Assembly (NCBI RefSeq): GCF_001310085.1
Contig: NZ_CP012643.1
Span: 3,331,501-3,395,500 of the forward strand
Reading direction: 5' to 3'
DNA from: Rufibacter tibetensis
Lineage (GTDB): Bacteria; Bacteroidota; Bacteroidia; Cytophagales; Hymenobacteraceae
DNA: 64,000 nt
Position numbers and translations under genes: made by a program. Positions 53,100 to 59,870 of this stretch are shown here, piece by piece; the stretch's first letter is position 1; each line of letters begins with the position of its first letter. The notes below the pieces were generated by a model. The model made no database searches and was not told the origin of the DNA. It saw only the letters and a program-made list of their open reading frames with translations.

Positions 53100-53468
53100 T
53101 TAATCCTCTGGGTAAGGCACAAACACGAAATTCATGAAATCACGGTCTATCACAAAAAGGCAGCAGTATTCATCCGCATCGCGGTAAGCTTGCTGAAACT
53201 CCTCTATTTTGTCAGCACCCACCAACTGCCGGTTTACAAAGTCCTCCAGGTAAGAGGCATTGATGTGCCATTCCAATTCTCGCTCATGGGCTGCTATCAA
53301 TAATCCACCAATTTGGGTGACTTCCCGGGAAAACACGAAAATGGGGTATTTAGATATATCACGCTTCCGGATGAGGTAAGAAGCTTCTTTAAGCGTATCA
53401 AACACCTGCACAAAATCTTTGGTGATCGTGCCCAGGTATTTACCATTCAGTTCTGGATCGTTTTGCAT
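53100..53468 (-). CDS. Hypothetical protein
   Basis: A 122-residue soluble protein that I do not recognise. It has an alternating alpha/beta composition (YLGTITKDFVQVFDTLKEAS helix; YPIFVFSREVTQ strand; helical FVNRQLVGADKIEEFQQAYR) and two adjacent Cys residues near the C-terminus (EYCCLF). There is no signal peptide. The ATG at 53468 (MQNDPELNG) is preferred over the open frame upstream. It is placed before the tyrosine-phosphatase gene with a 26-nt gap, so they are probably one transcript. Confidence 0.65.
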   Translation of the reverse strand: MQNDPELNGKYLGTITKDFVQVFDTLKEASYLIRKRDISKYPIFVFSREVTQIGGLLIAAHERELEWHINASYLEDFVNRQLVGADKIEEFQQAYRDADEYCCLFVIDRDFMNFVFVPYPED

Positions 53469-53519
53469 AGAGATATTACTTGTGCGTAACTGGTAGCACG
53501 TATATTCTTGTAAAGAGAT

Positions 53520-53559
53520 GCATTTAGGGACTGTTTTCCAGAAAGCAGCCCCTAAATGC
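53520..53559 (-). terminator. rlmD terminator with palindromic loop
   Basis: GCATTTAGGG (53520-53529) pairs perfectly with 53550-53559. The inner 20 nt contain CTGTTTTCCAGAAAGCAG (53531-53548), itself near-palindromic, extending the stem. It lies 25 nt past the rlmD stop. Confidence 0.7.
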
Positions 53560-53584
53560 AAATATGGTGTTTAAAAACCTGAGA

Positions 53585-55003
53585 TTATCCTCTCAAAGTC
53601 AGCAGTGCCACGCTTTCTACATGGTACGTCTGAGGGAACATATCTACCGGCTGAATTTTGATCACATCGTACAGCTCAGACAGCATTTCAAGGTCGCGGG
53701 CCTGGGTGGCCGGGTTGCAGCTTACGTACACAATCCGGTTCGCTTTCACTTCCAAGAGCTTGGCTACTACGTCTGGGTGCATGCCCGCGCGGGGCGGATC
53801 TGTGATAATGACATCTGGCCTACCATGATGCGCAAAGAGTTCATTGGTGAGCACGTCCTTCATGTCACCGGCGTAAAAGTGCGTGTTGGTGATGTCATTG
53901 ATCTGCGAGTTGATTTTGGCGTCTTCAATGGCGCTGGCCACGTACTCAATGCCTACCACCTGCGCGGCTGACCTTGCCACGAAGTTAGCGATGGTACCAG
54001 CACCCGTATAAAGATCATATACCGTCTCTGTGCCATTTAGTAGGGCGAACTCACGTGTAAGTTTGTAGAGGTTGTACGCCTGTTCTGAGTTGGTCTGGTA
54101 GAAAGACTTTGGCCCCACTCTGAAACGGAGCCCTTCCATCTGCTCATGAATGTACGGGTCACCGTGGTAGCACACCACCTCCAGGTCATGGAACGTCTCG
54201 TTGCCTTTGCTATTCACCACGTACTGCAGCGAGGTGATCTGCGGGAACTCCTGCAAAAGGAAATCCAGCAGGGGCTGCAGCCACTCCATCTTGTCCTGGA
54301 AAACTTGTACAATCACCATCAGGTCACCGGTGTTGGCAGTGCGTACAATCAGGTTCCTGAGAAAGCCTTCCTGCTTCACCAGGTCAAAGAACGGCAGGTT
54401 GTGCTCAATGGCATACCCTTTTACGGCTAGCCTGATCTCATTAGAGGGACCAGGTTGCAGGTAGCAGTGGCGCAGGTCTACTATTTTATCGAACCTTAGC
54501 GGGATATGGAAGCCTAATGCTCTTCGCTCCAGTTCTTCACCGCTGTCGATCTGTTCTTTGGTCAACCAGGCGTTGTCTGAGAAGGTATATTCCAGCTTGT
54601 TCCGGTAAAAGCTTACCCGGTCTGAGGGAAGGATGGGAAGCATTTCATGGCCCTTGATCTTGCCGATGCGCTCCACGTTGTCATTTACCTGTTTCTGCTT
54701 GTAGAACAGCTGGGTTTCATACGGAATGTGCTGCCACTTACATCCCCCGCATACACCGAAATGCTCACAAAACGGCTGAGTACGCGCCTCAGAATACTCA
54801 TGGAAATGCACAGGCACTCCCTCCAGGTAATTCTTCCGTTTTTTGGTGATCTTAACATCCACCACGTCGCCGGGAGCCACGTCAGAAATGAATACCACCA
54901 GGTTGTCATGGCGCACCAGGCACTTGCCCTCGGCGGCCATTTCCTCTACGCGAAGCTGCGTGAGGACTTCATATTTATGTTTCTTCTTCTTGTATCTTTT
55001 CAC
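53585..55003 (-). CDS. rlmD: 23S rRNA (uracil-5-)-methyltransferase RlmD
   Basis: A 472-residue SAM-dependent methyltransferase that makes m5U in 23S rRNA (U1939 in E. coli numbering). An N-terminal TRAM domain is followed by the [4Fe-4S] motif CEHFGVCGGCKW, and the C-terminal SAM domain holds DLYTGAGTIANF, DPPRAGMHPDV and the catalytic SCNPATQARDL. RumA, TrmA-like and RlmCD enzymes share this pattern; the Fe-S motif excludes TrmA. The first codon is GTG at 55003. A -7-like TAATTTTG (55011-55018, minus) sits 8 nt upstream, so the mRNA could be nearly leaderless. Confidence 0.92.
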   Translation of the reverse strand: MKRYKKKKHKYEVLTQLRVEEMAAEGKCLVRHDNLVVFISDVAPGDVVDVKITKKRKNYLEGVPVHFHEYSEARTQPFCEHFGVCGGCKWQHIPYETQLFYKQKQVNDNVERIGKIKGHEMLPILPSDRVSFYRNKLEYTFSDNAWLTKEQIDSGEELERRALGFHIPLRFDKIVDLRHCYLQPGPSNEIRLAVKGYAIEHNLPFFDLVKQEGFLRNLIVRTANTGDLMVIVQVFQDKMEWLQPLLDFLLQEFPQITSLQYVVNSKGNETFHDLEVVCYHGDPYIHEQMEGLRFRVGPKSFYQTNSEQAYNLYKLTREFALLNGTETVYDLYTGAGTIANFVARSAAQVVGIEYVASAIEDAKINSQINDITNTHFYAGDMKDVLTNELFAHHGRPDVIITDPPRAGMHPDVVAKLLEVKANRIVYVSCNPATQARDLEMLSELYDVIKIQPVDMFPQTYHVESVALLTLRG

Positions 55004-55321
55004 GGTGCTGCAAAATTACAAAGAAAACTCTGCACAGCCGCCCAAATGCTGAAAGCTTCCGTTTTGAGCCTTTATTTCTTGTTTTTGCTTTAAAGCGTAA
55101 GCCTTGCAATTCAAGGGTTGTGGCAAAAAAGCGAGGAAGGCAATGTCCGTCCTTTATTTCTCAGGCCTGGGTTCAATCGAATAAAGCTTATAATTCCAGA
55201 GCTTATTTTATAAAAAAGATGTAAAATACAAGACTATGACGAAAGGCACGGAAAGAAAGTGGTTGCCAAAAGTTCTCGTATTTTTGTAAGGGCAGCGGTG
55301 TTGCCGAATGAAGCAGAAAAC

Positions 55322-56128
55322 ATGAAGAATAAAGTAATTATCATCACCGGCGGCTCTTCGGGCATTGGTAGGGCGTGTGCTTTGGCGTTTGGAAGAGCGG
55401 GCGGAAAGGTGGTTATTTCAGCCAGGAATACCCAGAAGCTGCAGGAAGTAGGGCAGGAGTTAGCAGCTGCTGGGGTGGAATATCTGGCCGTGACGGGTGA
55501 TGTAAGCAAGGAAGTTGATTGTATTAGGCTGATTGAAGAAACCGTGGTACGGTTCGGGAAGATAGACGTGATGCTGAATAATGCCGGCATTAGTATGCGG
55601 GCTCTCTTCCAAGACGTGGATCTGGAGGTGATCCGTCAGTTAATGGACATTAATTTTTGGGGCACTGTGTACTGCACAAAATATGCCTTGCCCTACCTCC
55701 TGAAAACCAAAGGCTCTGTAATTGGGGTTTCCTCCATTGCTGGATACCAGGGACTACCGGGCCGGACGGGGTATTCTGCATCTAAGTTTGCCATGCAGGG
55801 CTTTCTGGGAGCATTGCGCACCGAGACGCTTCACCAGGGTTTACATGTGATGATTGCCTGCCCAGGATTCACAGCTTCTAATATTAGAAACACCGCACTC
55901 GCTGCAGATGGCCGACAGCAAGGTGAGTCGCCGCGCGATGAAAGAAAGATGATGACGTCTGAGGAAGTGGCAGCCATGATTCTGGAGGGAACGCGCAGGC
56001 GCCGCCGTGAAATGGTGATGACAAGTCAGGGTAAATTAACCGTGTTCCTCAGTAAGTGGTTACCAGGCCTCACGGACAAGTTAGTGTACAACCACATGAA
56101 AAAAGAGCCAGATTCTCCTTTTAAATAA
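55322..56128 (+). CDS. SDR-family oxidoreductase (DltE/Sfm-like)
   Basis: A 268-residue short-chain dehydrogenase: NAD(P) motif TGGSSGIGRACA at about 9-20, NNAG near 86, catalytic Ser in GVSSIAGYQG, YSASKFA for Tyr/Lys. The C-terminal part (RRRREMVMTSQGK and GLTDKLVYNHMKKEP) is the tail seen in DHRS7-like membrane-proximal SDRs. It may act on lipids or steroids; substrate unknown. ATG at 55322 begins MKNKVIIITGG. It stands alone with a very strong terminator. Confidence 0.9.
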   Translation: MKNKVIIITGGSSGIGRACALAFGRAGGKVVISARNTQKLQEVGQELAAAGVEYLAVTGDVSKEVDCIRLIEETVVRFGKIDVMLNNAGISMRALFQDVDLEVIRQLMDINFWGTVYCTKYALPYLLKTKGSVIGVSSIAGYQGLPGRTGYSASKFAMQGFLGALRTETLHQGLHVMIACPGFTASNIRNTALAADGRQQGESPRDERKMMTSEEVAAMILEGTRRRRREMVMTSQGKLTVFLSKWLPGLTDKLVYNHMKKEPDSPFK

Positions 56129-56255
56129 GAGATGGTTTAATTTTTTGGTAGATTTTCATAGAAAGAAGCTGAAATAGGGATTTGGTTCAATCCTATGGCG
56201 ATCTGTTAGTTTTACTAGCAGAGAAAAATTTTACTAGAGATTTAACTAATCAAGA

Positions 56256-56311
56256 AAATAAATCCTAGTGGTTATGCCTTTCATTGAAGGCATAACCACT
56301 AGGATTTATTT
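56256..56311. terminator. Terminator, perfect 25-bp stem
   Basis: Arms 56256-56280 and 56287-56311 pair perfectly over 25 bp around a 6-nt loop, with AAAT and ATTT ends. It separates the SDR gene from the convergent TPR/SH3 gene. Confidence 0.87.
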
Positions 56312-56368
56312 GTAAATAATATTTTTAGGAAGAATTTGAGTGATGACTAGGGGTGAAGTGTCTATAGG

Positions 56369-57133
56369 CTAAAGTATCCCTTTGTCACTTAAAGGCTGGG
56401 GTAACAATAATAGATTGTTTTTTCTGATGTAGGCAGTCTTGTCTTCCCATTCAATCTGATACCAGATGTCATATTCCCCTTCAATGTTTACTTTGTGCCC
56501 CATGCCAACTGTTGCCACCAAGCCAGCTCCAGCTGAAGGAGCGGTCATGATGGGGACATTGCTGTTCTGAATGATTCCCTCCTGATCCAGGCTCAGAAAA
56601 TTGGTGAAGTAAAAGATAAAAGCAAGGTACATCACAAAACCAACTTTTACTCTGGAGGTTACTGGTTTGCGCTTAACCCAACTGCTCACCAGAATTGTAA
56701 TGCAGATAATAGCCCCAACTAACAGAATTTCTAGTATCTCAGAGTAGTACTTGTAGAACTGAGTTTTGAAGAAGTTCCAGTCGGTATACTCGTAGCCAGA
56801 AAAATGTTGCTGTAAACCTACTTCTTCCATCTTCCGCAGGACAGACCGGGTGGGGTGCTTGCTGTAATACAGTTGCAGGTAGTGCATGGATTGGGTGTAT
56901 TGCTGCAGCCCTTCATGAATGTACGCCATTTTCAAGAGCATCTGTGGAGAATAAATTCGCTTCTTCTTCAGCAACTGCTTGTAAATATCTAAGGCTTGGG
57001 TGTACCTGTGTTGGGTGTACAAAGAATCTGCTTTGGAAAGTAGACTGTTAGAATATTGAGCCAGAACAGGTTGCGGGTTGAAGAGCCAGAAGGCACAAAA
57101 AACCAGACAGAATTTGCAAAAAATGTTTGGCAT
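56369..57133 (-). CDS. TPR and SH3-like domain protein (BatE-like)
   Basis: A 254-residue exported protein: signal peptide (about 1-25, ending VLAQ), two or three TPRs (30-115), a transmembrane pair (about 135-160 and 165-190), and a periplasmic SH3b-like domain at the C-terminus (VATVGMGHKVNIEGEYDIWYQIEWEDKTAYI). The order TPR-TM-TM-SH3 is that of BatE, part of the Bat aerotolerance complex of Bacteroidota, but no batA-D genes are here, so the name is only suggested. The gene is minus-strand and its start is 68 nt from the first tRNA-Lys gene on the plus strand. Confidence 0.72.
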   Translation of the reverse strand: MPNIFCKFCLVFCAFWLFNPQPVLAQYSNSLLSKADSLYTQHRYTQALDIYKQLLKKKRIYSPQMLLKMAYIHEGLQQYTQSMHYLQLYYSKHPTRSVLRKMEEVGLQQHFSGYEYTDWNFFKTQFYKYYSEILEILLVGAIICITILVSSWVKRKPVTSRVKVGFVMYLAFIFYFTNFLSLDQEGIIQNSNVPIMTAPSAGAGLVATVGMGHKVNIEGEYDIWYQIEWEDKTAYIRKNNLLLLPQPLSDKGIL

Positions 57134-57157
57134 TTACAGAAAGTGATTATACTTTTG
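57126..57157 (+). promoter_or_regulatory. Bacteroidota-type promoter for tRNA-Lys genes
   Basis: TTTG (57126-57129), 20 nt, then TACTTTTG (57150-57157) match both boxes. The first tRNA-Lys begins 45 nt further on. The promoter overlaps the 5' end of the divergent BatE-like gene. Confidence 0.6.
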
Positions 57158-57201
57158 CATCGCAAATGAGGGTAACGCCCTCTTAAGCAAAGGTAGTAAA
57201 A

Positions 57202-57274
57202 GATTCTGTAGCTCAGCTGGTAGAGCAATACACTTTTAATGTATGGGTCCTGGGTTCGAATCCCAGCGGGATCA
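57202..57274 (+). tRNA. tRNA-Lys (TTT), copy 1
   Basis: A full 73-nt cloverleaf: acceptor GATTCTG/CGGGATC with wobbles, D arm GCTC/GAGC, anticodon stem ATACA/TGTAT with loop CTTTTAA (anticodon TTT), T arm CTGGG-TTCGAAT-CCCAG. The discriminator A is followed by CAAG, not CCA, so CCA must be added by the cca gene product. Confidence 0.96.
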
Positions 57275-57286
57275 CAAGATCACCAA

Positions 57287-57317
57287 AAGCCTTTCCGGCA
57301 TAAAGCCGGGAAGGCTT
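57287..57317 (+). terminator. Hairpin between the two tRNA-Lys genes
   Basis: AAGCCTTTCCGGC (57287-57299) pairs with 57305-57317 with one G-T wobble and a 5-nt loop, followed by seven T residues. It has the form of a strong terminator inside a tandem tRNA pair. Confidence 0.8.
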
Positions 57318-57342
57318 TTTTTACCACCTTCTTTCAATTTCT

Positions 57343-57415
57343 GATTCTGTAGCTCAGCTGGTAGAGCAATACACTTTTAATGTATGGGTCCTGGGTTCGA
57401 ATCCCAGCGGGATCA
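57343..57415 (+). tRNA. tRNA-Lys (TTT), copy 2
   Basis: Identical to copy 1 over the whole 73 nt. The next bases are CACCA, so CCA is two nucleotides out of position. There is no visible promoter between the copies, so expression depends on read-through of the hairpin at 57287-57317. Confidence 0.96.
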
Positions 57416-57433
57416 CACCACTCTAAAAGGGTG

Positions 57434-57490
57434 AAAACAAGAAAGGTCGTTTACGCTATGTAGACGGCCTTTCTTGTTTTCGGTCCTGTT
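57434..57490 (+). terminator. Terminator after tRNA-Lys copy 2
   Basis: AAAACAAGAAAGGTCGT (57434-57450) pairs with 57474-57490 with one wobble over 17 bp and ends in TTTT. Confidence 0.8.
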
Positions 57491-57594
57491 TTTTATTAGA
57501 GGCTTTTTAACTCGATTTTACTTCCGAGAGTTGCCTGAGTTGTTGGAGGGGCATTTCAACAAACCCTTTAGCTTACTGTAGTAGAAAGATTAAG

Positions 57595-57658
57595 AAAAAC
57601 TGGTTGCCGTTTTTGGCCTGCTTTTGGTGAAATAGGTCAGAAACGGTAACCAGTTTTT
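57595..57658. terminator. Imperfect long hairpin upstream of the mannonate dehydratase remnant
   Basis: Arms 57595-57612 and 57641-57658 pair over 18 bp with one mismatch around a 28-nt centre. It sits 85 nt past the stop of the uxuA remnant on the minus strand, so it may be its relic terminator. Confidence 0.6.
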
Positions 57659-57740
57659 ATACTGTTTTTTGCTTTATTAGAGTGTTCAGACTCTGTGCTT
57701 AATTATGCATTTCAATAAACAGAACAGCTTTCTAAGCGCT

Positions 57741-58133
57741 ACTTTAGTTATCGGCAAGGCTTCTGTGGATTCCCAGTTCCAATCCGCGTAGTTCTGCCAA
57801 GCCGCGCAGGGGACCGATGGCCGAGTAGCCGACGTTGGTTTTCTTTTGTAGGTCATCCAGCATTTTATGGCCATGATCTGGGCGGAAGGGCAGGCACGAG
57901 TCTTTTCTTCCGGCGGCAATACGTTTCTGTTGCTCGGTTACCAAGGCTTTCATGACGTCGTACATGTCTAGGACACCGTCTAGGTGGTCGGCTTCATGGA
58001 AGTTTCCTTCCGCATCGCGGCGAATGGCGCGCAGGTGTACGAGATGGATACGGTGGGCTAGGCGCTCTACCATTCCCGGCAGGTCGTTATCGGGGCGAAT
58101 GCCGAAGGAACCGGTACAGTAGAGGTGTTTTTG
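57741..58133 (-). pseudogene. uxuA: 5'-truncated mannonate dehydratase (UxuA) remnant
   Basis: The minus strand between about 58133 and the TAA at 57741-57743 encodes about 130 residues that match the C-terminal third of mannonate dehydratase: [28 protein letters not shown], then [13 protein letters not shown] and [17 protein letters not shown] normal UxuA is about 390-400 residues. Upstream of CTGSFG a stop (TGA) appears within six codons and the similarity ends abruptly, next to the promoter of the SGNH gene. The remnant lacks the N-terminal half of the barrel and so cannot be active. This points to a deletion with a breakpoint near 58127-58135. No partner uronate gene remains. Confidence 0.82.
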
Positions 58134-58180
58134 TCAGAACCATATGAAGGGTAATTATTTACAGACAACATAGATTAAAG

Positions 58181-58852
58181 ATGAAAGCCATACTTTTTCT
58201 CTTATTGCTTTTTCCATGTGTGCTTTTTGCACAAACAGACAAAGAGGTGAATATTTTAACTCTTGGCGATAGTAACGGCACTTTCCCAGACAGCTGGCCA
58301 AAGCAACTCCAGCGAGCCTTACCCAATGCGCAGGTATACAACATCAGTAAAGGTGGCCGGACCATTGGCTTTGTCAATAACGGTGACAATAACCTTAATT
58401 CACTTCTTGTCATTGATGAAAACCTCCGCAAAGCAGCTAATCATACGAAAGAAAGGCCCTATGACTTCATCGTCCTGGAACTGGGTACCAACGATGCCAA
58501 AGCAGTTTTTGCTGACCGGCAAAAAAAAGTGCCGGGTAACTTGGAAAAGCTGATCAAGACCATTAAGGGAAGCAACTATCCAACCATCAGCCAGGCTAAG
58601 ATTATCATCATTTCTCCGCCTCCTTACGGTACCAAAGCAGAGGTCCTTGAAAAATACAAAGGTGGTGACAAAAGGGTGAAGAAGATGAGCAAGTCCTTTA
58701 AAAAGGTAGCGAAGCGTAACGGCTGCCTTTTTGTAAATGGCTATAAAACGCCTGGATTGAATATTGAGGCAATGACCGAAGATGGACTGCACCTGGATGT
58801 AGCAGGATCTAAGCATTTGATTGAACCAGTAGTAGCACTCATTGCGAAGTAA
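58181..58852 (+). CDS. Secreted SGNH/GDSL hydrolase
   Basis: A 223-residue exported esterase of the SGNH fold. Signal peptide about 1-18 (ends LFAQ). Block I has LGDSN with catalytic Ser31, block II the Gly in KGGRTIGF, block III the Asn in ELGTNDAK, and block V the Asp and His in EDGLHLDVAG. Such enzymes commonly deacetylate glycans or sugars. Substrate unknown. The gene starts about 50 nt from the uxuA breakpoint, which could mean its promoter was created or moved by that deletion. Confidence 0.88.
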   Translation: MKAILFLLLLFPCVLFAQTDKEVNILTLGDSNGTFPDSWPKQLQRALPNAQVYNISKGGRTIGFVNNGDNNLNSLLVIDENLRKAANHTKERPYDFIVLELGTNDAKAVFADRQKKVPGNLEKLIKTIKGSNYPTISQAKIIIISPPPYGTKAEVLEKYKGGDKRVKKMSKSFKKVAKRNGCLFVNGYKTPGLNIEAMTEDGLHLDVAGSKHLIEPVVALIAK

Positions 58853-59870
58853 AAGTAGTTAGATGAGTTGGTTCATATGGCTGCTGGTGATGTTCTTTTG
58901 AGCTGAAGATTGGTGTCCTGTTCATTGGCTCACCTAAAAGGGGAAACTGTAAGACAACTTCTCTTTCCCTATCTTTTATGGGGTGTTTTTAAGAAAGTGG
59001 TCATAAAGAACAGAAGGAATTGGGGGCTTTTTACCCTTGTGAGGCCCACAATCAAGACCGAATAGAAATCTTTTTCTTTCCTTGTAATGCCTGCAGTATA
59101 TATTATATACTGGTTAGTTATAGAATTTGATAATTTTAAATCAAACCACAAGCTTATTCTTATAATTGTAAATGCGTGTAGGTAGGTGGGGAGAAAAAAA
59201 TAGAAATAATAAGAATGAGCAGGATAGTGCAGGACAGTTGTGTCATGCTTGGTTATTAGCTTTATGACATAAAGAATTAATTAAATTACAAAAGCTTCTT
59301 AACCCTTGATATTTGAAAGTATGACGAAACTCTACTAATCTAATCAGCCTTGTTTGAGATGGTAGCGCAAGTGCTCCACTTTGAGACTCAAACAGAGGTG
59401 ACCAAAAACTACAAGGCAGGGGAGGGTGGCAATTGCAGTGTAAATTAGTTTGCAGAATCATTGCCACTGCAGTCAAAGGCTTTCTAAGAATGGCCTTACC
59501 CGTGAAGGCAACTCGTTGCTTGGCACCTTACCTTGATTAACCTAATCTTCTTTCGATTGTGAAACCAGAGCTAAGTGGTAGTTTCTGGTTTGAAATACTT
59601 TATCCTGACATACTAAGGGTAAAGTCAATTTTGCCGTTTAGGGCTAGTTCTAACCTAGGGTAGGGTTTTTAGTTGGATGACAATAGTTTAAAGGTGTGTT
59701 GCAGGGCTGTTGGCAGAATGAGAGGAGTCCTGATGGCTTGTTCCAAAGCCTTAAAATTGAATTTGATTTGTATACAATAGCTGTGGCCAGAGAAGGTGAT
59801 TTCTTATTGTGTTACCAACAATGATTTCTGCTCACAGCACAAAACAGAGCTTTAAGCATTAACCAATATT
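58853..59870. other. Gene-free stretch of 1 kb before the FAS1-SusC locus
   Basis: There is no coding frame with recognisable family similarity or good start context in these 1018 bp. Short open frames at 58969-59151 and 59243-59476 on the minus strand have low-complexity, unlikely translations. No tRNA or clear terminator is seen. The 59300-59860 part may hold an undetected leader RNA or regulatory region for the FAS1 gene. Confidence 0.5.

Noticed and set aside
57686-57919. 77-codon frame overlapping the uxuA remnant in another frame
   Set aside because: The mannonate dehydratase similarity lies in the other frame (57744-58133), so this one is a shadow.
58969-59476. Short minus-strand frames in the 1-kb gap (58969-59151, 59243-59476)
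   Set aside because: No family similarity, poor composition and no start context; treated as chance.
59515-59532. Possible second sigma-54 site (TTGGCACCTTACCTTGAT)
   Set aside because: The spacing after GG is wrong by one base (the position expected for GC is TG), and it is about 340 nt from the next start codon.
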